Shown here: positions 52,261 to 61,056 of the stretch, in pieces
Layout of the letters: each line of letters begins with the position of its first letter
Numbering within the stretch: the first letter of the stretch is position 1
Assembly (NCBI GenBank): GCA_046328525.1
Contig: JAXLWK010000012.1
Span: 62,001 to 126,000 of the forward strand
From: JBDHWG01 sp046328525
GTDB lineage: Bacteria; Chloroflexota; Anaerolineae; Epilineales; JAHCIE01
Length of the DNA: 64,000 nucleotides
Reading direction: 5' to 3'
The notes under the pieces: model-generated
The model's database searches: none
What the model saw: the letters and a program-made list of their open reading frames with translations, nothing else
What the model was told of the DNA's origin: nothing
Made by a program: the position numbers and the translations under genes

Positions 52261-53915
52261 TGAGCGGAGCCGAGATCGTCGCGCAGGGGCTAGGCTATCG
52301 CTACCCCGACACGGCGGAGTGGGCCTTGTCCGACGTCAGCCTGACGATCGCGCCCGGCGAATACGTGTTGCTCGCCGGCTGGAGCGGCTCCGGCAAATCC
52401 ACCCTGCTCCGCACATTCAACGGCCTCGCGCCGCATTTCTACGGCGGACGGCTCGTGGGGCGACTCAGCGTGGGCGGGTGGAACGTGGCGGCGACGCCGA
52501 CGAGCCGACTCGTGGAGCGGGTGGGCGCGGTGTTCCAGAACCCCGCCGCCCAGCTTTTCAGCAGCACCGTCGCGCGGGAGATCGCCTTCGGCCCGGCGAG
52601 CCTCGGCCTGCCGGTGGCGGAGATCGAGGGGCGCGTGCGCTGGGCGGCCGAGGCGACTGGCGTAGCCCGCTGGCTGGAGCGCGCTCCCCACGCGCTCTCC
52701 GGCGGCCAGCAGCAGCGCGTCGCCGTGGCGTCGGCCCTGGCGATGCGCCCGTCCATCCTCATCCTGGACGAACCGTTCGCGCACCTTGACGCCGACGGGA
52801 TCGAGGACTTGTGCGCTGTGTTGCGGGAGATTCACGGCGCCGGCACGACCATTGTCGTCGCCGAGCACCACATGGGGCGGCTCGTGGCCGACGCGACACG
52901 CATGCTGGTGATGCAGGACGGCGCGCTCGTGGCCGACGGCGCGCCGCGGGATGTCCTGGCCGGCGATGCTGTGGGCGGGCTGAACCTGCCGCCGCTCGTC
53001 CGCCTGTCGCGGGAGCAAGGGTGGAACGGCGCGCCGCTGACGGTGGATGAGGCGGTTGCCCTCGCTCGCCGCGCTGGCAGCGGGTCGGGGCCGTGGGCCA
53101 TCGCACCCGCGCCGCCGGCCTTCCAACGCAACACCGCCCCGGCGGTCGTCGCCGAGGACGTGTATCACGCTATTGACGGCTGGCCCGCCCTAGACGGGCT
53201 GAGCCTGAGCGTTGCGGCGGGCGAGCGCGTCGCCATCCTGGGCCGCAACGGGTCAGGCAAGACGACCTTTCTCAAGCATCTCAACGGCCTGCTCAGGCCG
53301 CAGCGCGGGCGGGTGCGGGTGATGGGACAGGACACGCGGCGCGCGCGCGTGGCGGACCTGGCGCGGCGGGTGGGCCTGGCCTTCCAGGACCCCACCAAGC
53401 AGCTCTTTCGCCCGACGGTGCGGCGCGAGATCGAGACCGGGCCGCGCGCCCTCGGCGTGCTCGACACGACGTGGCTGGAGCAGCTCTACGAGTGGATGGG
53501 GCTGGCGCCTCTACTGGACCGCTCGCCCTACCGCCTGAGCGAGGGGGAGCGGCGGCGCGTGGCCCTGGCGGCGTCCCTTGCCGCCCGGCCGAGCATCGCG
53601 GCTCTCGACGAGCCGGCGCTGGGGCAGGATGGCCGCTACCGCGAATCCCTCGTCGCGCTGCTGGATAGTCTGGCGAAGGCGGGCGATGCCGTGGTGCTGG
53701 TCACCCACGACCTGGACCTGGCGAGCGGCGTTGATGGCTGGTTTGCCCTGGCCGACGGGCGCGTGGTCGCCCAGGGCGAACCCGACGTTGTGATGCGGGA
53801 CGGGCGCGCGATGGCGGAGGCCGGCTTGCGTCCCACCGACGTGTTCGAGGTGGCGCGGCGGCTGGCCGCCGGTGACTCCATGCAACGCGACCAGGCGATG
53901 GAGTGTTGCCGATGA
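52260..53915 (+). CDS. ECF transporter ATPase, two ABC domains fused (A1-A2)
   Basis: 551 residues. The first ABC domain has GWSGSGKST, LSGGQQQRVAVASALA and LILDEPFAHLD; the second has GRNGSGKTT, LSEGERRRVALAASLA and IAALDEPALGQD. The second signature is LSEGE rather than LSGGQ. Fused ECF ATPases replace the separate EcfA and EcfA' proteins. It is coupled to the T component by an ATGA overlap. Confidence 0.92.
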   Translation: MSGAEIVAQGLGYRYPDTAEWALSDVSLTIAPGEYVLLAGWSGSGKSTLLRTFNGLAPHFYGGRLVGRLSVGGWNVAATPTSRLVERVGAVFQNPAAQLFSSTVAREIAFGPASLGLPVAEIEGRVRWAAEATGVARWLERAPHALSGGQQQRVAVASALAMRPSILILDEPFAHLDADGIEDLCAVLREIHGAGTTIVVAEHHMGRLVADATRMLVMQDGALVADGAPRDVLAGDAVGGLNLPPLVRLSREQGWNGAPLTVDEAVALARRAGSGSGPWAIAPAPPAFQRNTAPAVVAEDVYHAIDGWPALDGLSLSVAAGERVAILGRNGSGKTTFLKHLNGLLRPQRGRVRVMGQDTRRARVADLARRVGLAFQDPTKQLFRPTVRREIETGPRALGVLDTTWLEQLYEWMGLAPLLDRSPYRLSEGERRRVALAASLAARPSIAALDEPALGQDGRYRESLVALLDSLAKAGDAVVLVTHDLDLASGVDGWFALADGRVVAQGEPDVVMRDGRAMAEAGLRPTDVFEVARRLAAGDSMQRDQAMECCR

Positions 53916-54583
53916 TCGCCGCGCCCGCGCATGGCCTCAACCCGGCGGCGCGCCTCGCCCTGGCCCTCGGCGCGGGGGCGCTGGTGCTGGGCACGACCCT
54001 GCCGGCGGCGCTGGCCGTCGAAGCCGTCGGCGTGGTCATCGTCATCGTGGCGGTGCGCCGCGTGCGCGCCTGGCTCGCTCAGCTTCGTCTGCTCTTACCG
54101 ATGCTCGTGCTGCTCGGCGCGATCACGTGGCTGAGTGTTGGGCCGCTGGAGGCGGGCGTGGCTGTGGCCCGTCTCGTGCTCCTGTCGGCCGTGTTCCTCG
54201 TGTTGTTCCAGACGACGGCGCCGGAAGACCTGGGCGACGCCCTGACGCGCCTGGGCCTGCCGCGCCACCTGGCGTTCATTCTCACGAGCGCCATCCAGTT
54301 TGTGCCGGTGTTGCAGCAGGCGGCGTCGGACGTGATAGACGCGCAGCGGTCGCGCGGCATTCGGTTAGAGGGCGACCTTGCCAGTGTACGCAACTATCCG
54401 GCGCTGCTTGTGCCGCTGATTGTCCACGCCTTCAAGCTGGCCGACGATCTGGCGGAGGCGTTGGAGAGCCGCGGCTATAGCCGGGCGGGCCGGACGACCC
54501 TCGGCGTTTCGAGGTTTGGCGTCCTTGACTATTTTGGCTTCGCCGGGGCGGCCGGAATGGTTGCCGTGGCATTTTTCGTGTAG
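53912..54583 (+). CDS. ECF transporter transmembrane (T) component
   Basis: 223 residues of the CbiQ/EcfT family with hydrophobic helices and the two coupling-helix Ala-Arg-Gly-type motifs, AQRSRGIRLEG and ALESRGYSRAG, that contact the ATPases. With ThiW and the fused ATPase it completes an ECF importer. Confidence 0.92.
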   Translation: MIAAPAHGLNPAARLALALGAGALVLGTTLPAALAVEAVGVVIVIVAVRRVRAWLAQLRLLLPMLVLLGAITWLSVGPLEAGVAVARLVLLSAVFLVLFQTTAPEDLGDALTRLGLPRHLAFILTSAIQFVPVLQQAASDVIDAQRSRGIRLEGDLASVRNYPALLVPLIVHAFKLADDLAEALESRGYSRAGRTTLGVSRFGVLDYFGFAGAAGMVAVAFFV

Positions 54584-54602
54584 ATACAGCGGGAGGAAGG
54601 CT

Positions 54603-55403
54603 ATGCACACCGCGCTCACCATCGCCGGCTCAGACTCCGGCGGCGGCGCCGGCATCCAGGCTGACTTGAAGACGTTCGCGGCGCTCGGCGTGTTCGGCAT
54701 GAGTGCCTTGACGGCCATTACCGCCCAGAACACGCAGGGCGTCCAGGGTGTCCTGGAGCTACCGCCCGACTTTGTCGCCTTGCAGATCGACTCGGTGTTG
54801 GGGGACCTGGGAGCGGACGCTGTCAAGACCGGGATGCTATCCAGCGCGACGATCATCGAAGTGGTCGCCGAGAAGATTCGGCGCTACAATGTGCAGCGGC
54901 TCGTGGTGGATCCGGTGATGCGGGCGAAGGGTGGCGACGCGCTGCTGAGGCCCGAGGCGCGGGACGCTCTGATCGCTGCGATCGTGCCCCTGGCGTTCGT
55001 CATCACCCCCAACCTGCCGGAGGCGGAGACACTGGTCGGGTTCGAGATTCGCGACCTGGCCGAGATGGAGGAGGCTGCGCGCGTCATCCATGCCCAGGGG
55101 GCGCGCAACGTTGTCGTGAAGGGCGGCCACCTGGAAGACGCCGACAGCGTGGATGTCTTCTTCGACGGGGCGGACATCCTTCACTTCCCGGCGGCCCGCA
55201 TCGCAACCCGCAACACGCATGGGACGGGCTGCACGTTCGCGTCCGCGATCGCCGCCGGCCTGGCGGAGGGGCTTCCCGCGCGGGAGGCCGTCGCGCAGGC
55301 CAAGCGATACCTGACCGACGTGCTTACGGCCTCGGCCGACCTGCGCCTTGGGCAAGGCCCCCACGGGCCGATGAACCACCTGGCGCTGCTCCGAACAGGG
55401 TGA
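54603..55403 (+). CDS. thiD: HMP/HMP-phosphate kinase
   Basis: 266 residues. ALTIAGSDSGGGAGIQADLK, DPVMRAKGGDALL, PNLPEAETLVG and GTGCTFASAIAAGLA are diagnostic of ThiD, which phosphorylates hydroxymethylpyrimidine twice. ATG 54603 has GGGAGGAAGG upstream; the longer open frame lies inside the T component gene. Confidence 0.95.
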   Translation: MHTALTIAGSDSGGGAGIQADLKTFAALGVFGMSALTAITAQNTQGVQGVLELPPDFVALQIDSVLGDLGADAVKTGMLSSATIIEVVAEKIRRYNVQRLVVDPVMRAKGGDALLRPEARDALIAAIVPLAFVITPNLPEAETLVGFEIRDLAEMEEAARVIHAQGARNVVVKGGHLEDADSVDVFFDGADILHFPAARIATRNTHGTGCTFASAIAAGLAEGLPAREAVAQAKRYLTDVLTASADLRLGQGPHGPMNHLALLRTG

Positions 55404-55466
55404 CGCGCTCTCGCGCCGCCCGACGCGAGAGTCCGGCCAGGCGCGCCAAAGGAGCGCAACCAGCAG

Positions 55467-56198
55467 ATGCACATCCTGATCATTGCCAACGGCCCCATTC
55501 CTCCCCTGGATCAGATTCGCCACGAGGCAGAGACCGCCGACCTGGTGATTGCAGCAGATGGCGGGGCAGTACACATTCTGGCGGCAAAGCTGTTCCCCGA
55601 CCTGGTGATTGGCGACATGGACTCGGTCCCGCAGGAGGCGCTCGACGCCCTGCGCGAGGCCGAGGTAGAGTTGCTCAAGTTTCCGGCGCACAAGAACGAG
55701 ACGGACCTCGAGCTGGCCGTCACGGAAGCCGTCAAGCGCGGCGCGACCTCCATCACCATCATGGCGGCGGTCGGCGGCCGCCTGGACCAGACCCTCGCCA
55801 ACGTCTTCTTGCTGGCGCTGCCGCAGTTCAGCGGCCTTCCGATCCGAATCTGTACGGAGCGCGAGGAAGTCTTCCTCGTTCGCAACCAGGCGCTCATCCA
55901 CGGCGCTGTCGGCGACACGGTCTCCCTCATTCCCCTGACCCACCACGTCCGGGGCGTAACGACGCGCGGCCTGGAGTACCCCCTGGAGGATGCCGTGCTC
56001 CACTTCGGGCCAACGCTGGGGATCAGCAACCGGCTGTACAGCCAGGAAGGCATGGTGGCGCTCCGCGAGGGCCTGCTGCTCGTCGTGCATGAGATGGCCT
56101 GCGCGGCCGGTCCCGCTGCGGCGACGCCCCACAGCGAGAGCGATACGGTGTCCGAGGGCAGCGACAGCGCCGCGACGCACAGCGCGCCTGACGAGTAG
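55467..56198 (+). CDS. thiN: Thiamine pyrophosphokinase
   Basis: 243 residues. VIAADGGAVHILA, LVIGDMDSVPQ and FPAHKNETDLELAV form the catalytic site of thiamine pyrophosphokinases, which convert thiamine directly to TPP. A Ser/Ala/Asp-rich tail of about 30 residues is extra. Last gene of the operon. An 8-bp-stem hairpin (CTCTCGCG / CGCGAGAG) lies in the gap before it. Confidence 0.92.
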   Translation: MHILIIANGPIPPLDQIRHEAETADLVIAADGGAVHILAAKLFPDLVIGDMDSVPQEALDALREAEVELLKFPAHKNETDLELAVTEAVKRGATSITIMAAVGGRLDQTLANVFLLALPQFSGLPIRICTEREEVFLVRNQALIHGAVGDTVSLIPLTHHVRGVTTRGLEYPLEDAVLHFGPTLGISNRLYSQEGMVALREGLLLVVHEMACAAGPAAATPHSESDTVSEGSDSAATHSAPDE

Positions 56199-56270
56199 CG
56201 AGAGTCATGCTATAAGTGGGTTGGTTGTTCACTTGCGCGTCAGGCGCAAAACGACTAATATTGTCCCCTA

Positions 56271-56296
56271 CAGCCTGGCGCACAGCCGCCAGGCTG
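56271..56296. repeat. Hairpin and repeat fragment after thiN
   Basis: CAGCCTGGCG and CGCCAGGCTG form a perfect 10-bp stem with a 6-nt loop. Just upstream (56247-56273) AAAACGACTAATATTGTCCCCTACAG echoes the right arm of the REP-like family in degraded form. There is no T-tract. Confidence 0.5.
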
Positions 56297-56330
56297 GATA
56301 GTTTGCCGACGCAATCGCTCAGGAGGCCCC

Positions 56331-57374
56331 ATGCCTACCCCTGTTACGCTCATTCCCGGCGACGGGATCGGCCCCGAAGTCACCGCCGCGGCCCGCCGAG
56401 TCATTGACGCGGCCGGCGCCGACATCGAGTGGCATACCCACGAGGCAGGCGGCGACGTGATCGAGAAGTACGGAGCCGTGCTGCCGCCCTCCACCATCTA
56501 CTCCATTGAGCGTAACCGGATCGCTTTGAAGGGGCCGATTGCGACACCCATCGGCAAAGGCTTCAAATCGGCGAACGTGCAGCTGCGCCAGGCCCTGGAC
56601 CTCTACGCCAACGTGCGCCCGGTGCACAGCCTGCCCGGTGTCCACACCCGCTTCGAGAACGTGGACCTCGTCGTCGTGCGCGAGAACACAGAGGGGCTAT
56701 ACTCTGGCATCGAGCACGTCGTCGTGCCGGGCGTGGTGGAGAGCCTCAAGATCATCACCGAGAAGGCGTCGCTGCGCATCGCGCGCTACGCCTTCGAGCT
56801 GGCCCGCCGCCAGAAGCGCAAGCGCGTGACGGCGGTTCACAAGGCCAACATCATGAAGCTCAGCGATGGGCTGTTCCTCGACTGCTCCCGCCGCGTGTCC
56901 CGCGACTATCCCGACATCATCTACGATGAGGTGATCGTGGACGCCATGACCATGCACTTGGTCCAGCGACCGGAGGAGTTCGACATTCTGGTCATGGAGA
57001 ACCTGTACGGCGACATCATCTCGGACCTGGCGTCGGGGCTGATTGGCGGCCTGGGGCTGACGGGCAGCGGCAATATCGGCGAGCACGCGGCGGTGTTCGA
57101 GGCGGTGCACGGCACAGCGCCCGACATCGCCGGCAAGGGGCTGGCGAATCCGACCGCGCTCATCCTGAGCGGCGTCATGATGCTGCGCCACATGGCGAAG
57201 TACGACGTGGCGAACCGCATCGAGCGCGCCGTCCTGGACGTGTTTGCCGAGGGCCGGCACATCACGCGCGATCTGCGCGGCACGGCGTCAACCCAGGAGT
57301 ACGTGGACGCGATCATCGAGAAACTGCACAGGCCGTCCGCGCCCCCGGCGCAGCAGGCGACGCAGCCGGTCTAG
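56331..57374 (+). CDS. Isocitrate/isopropylmalate dehydrogenase family, NAD-IDH type
   Basis: 347 residues. IPGDGIGPEV, the Arg-rich substrate loop LDLYANVRPVHSLPG, VVRENTEGLYSGIEH, HKANIMKLSDGLFL and the NAD-binding VHGTAPDIAGKGLANPTA are present. The ENTEGLYSGIEH form and the substrate loop resemble NAD-dependent isocitrate or homoisocitrate dehydrogenases rather than LeuB. It oxidatively decarboxylates a 2-hydroxy-tricarboxylate, most likely isocitrate in the TCA cycle. AGGAGG precedes the start. Confidence 0.85.
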   Translation: MPTPVTLIPGDGIGPEVTAAARRVIDAAGADIEWHTHEAGGDVIEKYGAVLPPSTIYSIERNRIALKGPIATPIGKGFKSANVQLRQALDLYANVRPVHSLPGVHTRFENVDLVVVRENTEGLYSGIEHVVVPGVVESLKIITEKASLRIARYAFELARRQKRKRVTAVHKANIMKLSDGLFLDCSRRVSRDYPDIIYDEVIVDAMTMHLVQRPEEFDILVMENLYGDIISDLASGLIGGLGLTGSGNIGEHAAVFEAVHGTAPDIAGKGLANPTALILSGVMMLRHMAKYDVANRIERAVLDVFAEGRHITRDLRGTASTQEYVDAIIEKLHRPSAPPAQQATQPV

Positions 57375-57387
57375 GCGGGGAGGCCCC

Positions 57388-58566
57388 ATCGTTCGCTTGA
57401 TTTTCTCGGCTGACAACCACCTCGGCAAGCACTACGCGCGCATGACACCGGAGCAGCTGGGGGCGCGCCGGCGTCGGCTGCGGGAGGCGTGGGCGGAGAC
57501 GGTGAGCTTCGCGCTCCAAAACGACGCGGCGGTCTACCTGCACGGCGGCGACCTGTTCGATACGGCCAGCCCGCGCACGGCGGAGCTGGTCTGGGTGGCG
57601 CGGCAGTTCGAGCGCTTGCGCGACGCGGGCGTCCACATCTACGCCATTGGCGGCAACCACGACGTCCCGCGCTCGACGAGCGAGGGCGCGACCCCGCTGC
57701 GCATCTTCCACGAGTTGCGCGTCGCCCACGTCTTCACCCGTCCCAGCGAGGTCGAGTGGGAAATCGTCGAGGCCGACGGCGTGCGTCTCGCTATCGGCGG
57801 CCTGGCCCCCGATCCGACGCTGGGCTACGGTGACGACCCGCTCGACGGCGTGGAGGGCCTGTCGCCGCCGCCCGGCGTGGACCACGCGATTCTGATGATG
57901 CACTACGGTGTCGAGGGGACGATGATGGACGACGTGAACGAGGCCATCATCTCCAAGGGGCGCATCGCGGCCCTGGCCCCGATTGACCTGCTGCTCGTCG
58001 GCCACGTCCACGAGCGCAGCGTCCAGACCGTCGGCGAGGTCAAGGTGGCTTTCTCCGGGCCGACCGAGCGCATGACGTTCGGCGAGCATGCCGTCAAGCC
58101 CGGCTTCATCGAGGTGCGGGCGGACCGCGACAGGCTGGAGGTCAAGTACCACGACATCGCCGGCCAGCCGATGCACCGCAACACGGTGCGCACGACCGAC
58201 CTACCCCCTGAGGAGCCGACTGAGCATCTGCTGGACTACGTGCGCGCCTACTCGCGCGAGGGCCAGCTGTTTCAGCTCCGCCTCGAAGGGCCGATGAGCA
58301 TGGCCGCCTTCCGCGACATCCGCTGGTGGGACGTGCGCAATCTCGGCAACAGTCTCAATTTCTACTTCGACCTCGACAGGCATGGGGTTTACCTGGTGCG
58401 CGAGGATAATCTGCCTATGGGCCTCGGCGGTGAGCGGGTTAGCCCGACAGGGGAGATCGAGACCGTCGCGTCCCTCCTGCTCGCTGAGACGGAGGACGCC
58501 GACGAGCAATCCCTGATCCGCGAGGCGCGGGACATGGTCCTCCGCCGCTATGGTGGCGATAGTTGA
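57388..58566 (+). CDS. SbcD/Mre11-like metallophosphoesterase (DNA repair nuclease)
   Basis: About 392 residues. All calcineurin-like metal motifs are present in order: FSADNHLG (D-x-H), HGGDLFD, GGNHD, MMHYG and GHVH. The overall length and the capping part (FSGPTERMTFGE) fit SbcD/Mre11 nucleases. No SbcC/Rad50 partner is adjacent. The start is unclear: GGGGAGG (57377-57383) is placed for the ATC at 57388, and the nearest usual codon is TTG 57397; the open frame also extends back to 57244 inside the previous gene. The coordinates given use 57388. Confidence 0.8.
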   Translation: MVRLIFSADNHLGKHYARMTPEQLGARRRRLREAWAETVSFALQNDAAVYLHGGDLFDTASPRTAELVWVARQFERLRDAGVHIYAIGGNHDVPRSTSEGATPLRIFHELRVAHVFTRPSEVEWEIVEADGVRLAIGGLAPDPTLGYGDDPLDGVEGLSPPPGVDHAILMMHYGVEGTMMDDVNEAIISKGRIAALAPIDLLLVGHVHERSVQTVGEVKVAFSGPTERMTFGEHAVKPGFIEVRADRDRLEVKYHDIAGQPMHRNTVRTTDLPPEEPTEHLLDYVRAYSREGQLFQLRLEGPMSMAAFRDIRWWDVRNLGNSLNFYFDLDRHGVYLVREDNLPMGLGGERVSPTGEIETVASLLLAETEDADEQSLIREARDMVLRRYGGDS

Positions 58567-58596
58567 GTGAACCGAACCGGGCCGGAGTCATTGCAC

Positions 58597-60156
58597 ATGC
58601 GACGTTTCATCCTATTCCTGTTTCTGGCTCTGACCGTTAGCCTTTCAGCCTGCCAGAGCGCCGCGCCCGCCGCGCCGACCGTAGGGACGCCGGCTGCTGC
58701 GCTTGCGCCCACAGCGCCGCCGACGGCGAAAGGCGGCGGCAGTGCGGCGGCGACTGTGACACCGTCAGCTGAGCGAGCTTCCGCCGGCGCCACCTCGACC
58801 CCCATCGGCGCGCGCCCGACCTGGACGCCCCGCGCCGACCGCGCGACGTTCGATACCTACACCATCAAATCCGGCGACACGCTCAGCGGCATCGCCGACC
58901 GCCTGGATGTTCCGATGAGCGCCCTCATCGCAGCCAACGGGATCACGGACCCGGGCAAGATTCGTATCGGCCAGGTACTCAAAGTCCCGACCCAGGTGGA
59001 CTCCTCGACGCCAACCGACCCGCTCATCCCGGACAGCGAGCTTGTCTATGGGCCGAGCGCCCGCGACTTCGACGTGGCGAAGTTCGCCGCGAGCCAGCCC
59101 GGCTACCTTAAGAGCTACACCGAGGTCGTGGAGCGGCGCGAGCTGAGCGGGCCGCAGATCATCCAGCTCGTCGCCACGCGGTACAGCGTCAATCCGCGCC
59201 TGCTGCTGACCCTGCTGGAGATGAACGGCGGCTGGCTCAGCAATCCGTCGCCGGAGGGCAACGCGAAGACGTACCCGATGGGCCGCATTGACGGCGGCCG
59301 GCCGCGCCTGTACCTCCAGACGACGTGGACGGCGAACGCCCTCAACCAGGGCTACTATGGCTGGAAGGGACGCGACCTCTCGTCGCTGACCTTCAAGGAC
59401 GGCAAGAAGGCCAAGCTGAACCCGTCCCTCAACCCGGGCAGCCTGGCTGTGCAGACCATGCTGGCGGCGATCAACACGCCCGAGGCGTTCGGCCAGGCCG
59501 TGGCGAAGGACGGCACATTCCGCCAGACTTACCAGCGACTCTTCGGCGACCCGTATGCGAACGCGGTTGACCCCGTCGTTCCGCCGGACCTCCAGCAGCC
59601 AGAGATGAAGCTGCCGTGGACGGCGGGCGAGTGGTGGTACTACACCGGCGGCCCTCACGGGGCGTGGGCCAGCGGCAGCGCCTGGGGCGCGCTGGACTTC
59701 GTCCCCGGCCGCGACAACATGGGCGGCTGCTGGGACGCCTCGAAGTATTGGGATACAGCAGTGGCGCCCGGCCTCGTGGTGCGCAGCGACAACGGCGAGG
59801 TGGCGGTGAACCTGCAAGGGGAGAACACCGAGACCACGGGCTGGGTCGTTTTCTACATGCACGTAGACGACGACGACCGCGTGCCCGTTGGGACGCAGCT
59901 CAAGCAGGGCGACCGCATCGGCCACCCGTCGTGCCAGGGCGGCGCGTCCAACGGCACGCACCTGCACATCGCACGCAAGTATAACGGCGAGTGGCTGCCG
60001 GCCTACGGCCCAATCCCGTTTGTGCTGTCCGGCTGGACGGCGCAGAGCCAGGGCGTCGAGGAGTACGACGGCACGCTGGTCAAGGGCAGCGACAAGCGCG
60101 AGTCGTGCGAGTGCCGTGTGGACGACACCAACGGCTTGGTGTCAGACAACAAGTAG
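58597..60156 (+). CDS. LysM + M23 (LasA-like) peptidase lipoprotein
   Basis: About 519 residues. A lipoprotein signal (LTVSLSACQS) and a Thr/Ala/Pro-rich stretch precede a LysM peptidoglycan-binding domain (YTIKSGDTLSGIADRLDVP, IRIGQVLKVP). A middle helical region follows (about residues 160-340). The C terminus is an M23-type metallopeptidase: GGPHGAWASGSAWGALDF supplies His and Asp 13 residues apart as in LasA/beta-lytic enzymes, with YMHVDD and THLHIA completing the site. It would cut peptide cross-links in or near the wall. ATG 58597 is chosen because it starts the signal sequence. Confidence 0.85.
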   Translation: MRRFILFLFLALTVSLSACQSAAPAAPTVGTPAAALAPTAPPTAKGGGSAAATVTPSAERASAGATSTPIGARPTWTPRADRATFDTYTIKSGDTLSGIADRLDVPMSALIAANGITDPGKIRIGQVLKVPTQVDSSTPTDPLIPDSELVYGPSARDFDVAKFAASQPGYLKSYTEVVERRELSGPQIIQLVATRYSVNPRLLLTLLEMNGGWLSNPSPEGNAKTYPMGRIDGGRPRLYLQTTWTANALNQGYYGWKGRDLSSLTFKDGKKAKLNPSLNPGSLAVQTMLAAINTPEAFGQAVAKDGTFRQTYQRLFGDPYANAVDPVVPPDLQQPEMKLPWTAGEWWYYTGGPHGAWASGSAWGALDFVPGRDNMGGCWDASKYWDTAVAPGLVVRSDNGEVAVNLQGENTETTGWVVFYMHVDDDDRVPVGTQLKQGDRIGHPSCQGGASNGTHLHIARKYNGEWLPAYGPIPFVLSGWTAQSQGVEEYDGTLVKGSDKRESCECRVDDTNGLVSDNK

Positions 60157-60162
60157 CCCCAG

Positions 60163-60873
60163 CTATGGGCAGGCCTGGGTGAGGCGGGCGGAGAGCCAGA
60201 GGACGTCGCCCACGTCCACGCGGCCGTCGCGGTTCAGGTCGTAGGCCGAGCCGCCGGGCGCTCGCCACTGGGCGGCCTCGGTCTTGAGGTCGCTCGCATC
60301 GAGGACGCCGTTTCCGTTGATGTCGCCCGACATCGCGCACGCCGGCTCCGTCGTCGCGCCGAAATCCTCTGTCCAGAAGTGCGTCCCGGTGGCGCTGACA
60401 ACGTGCGCCGCGCCCATCTCCTTGAACTCCGGCCGCAGAATGTTATCGCGGTGGCCGCTCGACGTCATCCAGGCGGTGTGGACGGCCTGCGGCGTGCTGA
60501 AGGACGCCGGCCCGGACGCGATGTTCTCGCCACACGTGACCCACGGGTAGCCGATGCCGTCGTAGCGGTCGTTGTTGGCGCCGAGGGCGCACTGGGGTAG
60601 CTCGCCCGGCAACTGGTGCAGGAGCTGGCCGGCCTGGACCATGGCGGTCGTGTGCGTCTGCGCCGCGTGGACCAGGCGGCAGCTGGCCTTGAGCGGCGCG
60701 ACACCGGCGGCGGCGCGCGCCCCGTTCGTCAGGTCGAGTAACGCCTGGGCGTCCGGGGTCATGCAGGCTTCATTCAGCGGCGCGGCTTGCGGACTGGTGG
60801 GCGGAACGGCGAAAAGGGTCAGGAGGACGGCGGCGGCGATGATGGTGCGAAGTGGGGGGGACTTGCGCAACAT
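60163..60873 (-). CDS. Secreted CAP-domain protein with C-terminal dockerin-like repeats
   Basis: About 236 residues from ATG 60873 (AAAAGGAGA upstream). After a signal peptide comes a CAP/SCP domain with LTNGARAAAGVAPL, CGENIASG and SSGHRDNIL, then two EF-hand-like dockerin segments (DINGNGVLDASDL and DLNRDGRVDVGDV). Dockerins normally plug into cohesins; none was seen here, and isolated ones also act as calcium-binding C-terminal modules. Convergent with the LysM-M23 gene (6 bp apart). Confidence 0.88.
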   Translation of the reverse strand: MLRKSPPLRTIIAAAVLLTLFAVPPTSPQAAPLNEACMTPDAQALLDLTNGARAAAGVAPLKASCRLVHAAQTHTTAMVQAGQLLHQLPGELPQCALGANNDRYDGIGYPWVTCGENIASGPASFSTPQAVHTAWMTSSGHRDNILRPEFKEMGAAHVVSATGTHFWTEDFGATTEPACAMSGDINGNGVLDASDLKTEAAQWRAPGGSAYDLNRDGRVDVGDVLWLSARLTQACP

Positions 60874-61056
60874 TGTCTCCTTTTGGGCCGAGCGAGCCGC
60901 CATGTCCACATGGCTGATACGCCGGCGGTGAAGCCGGCCGCGCGCTCGGTCCGCGTCGAGGCAATCTTGCCTTCGCCGACCTCCCCTGAGTTCGAAGTAA
61001 GGCTTGCCGGGTCGGGGGGAAGCCAGGGCAGCGCTGAGCTTCCCCCCGCTTGATAC

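Noticed and set aside
59640..59710. Inactive M23 domain lacking its first zinc His
   Set aside because: With LasA-like spacing, the His of GGPHGAW lies 13 residues before the Asp of ALDF, so the site appears complete.
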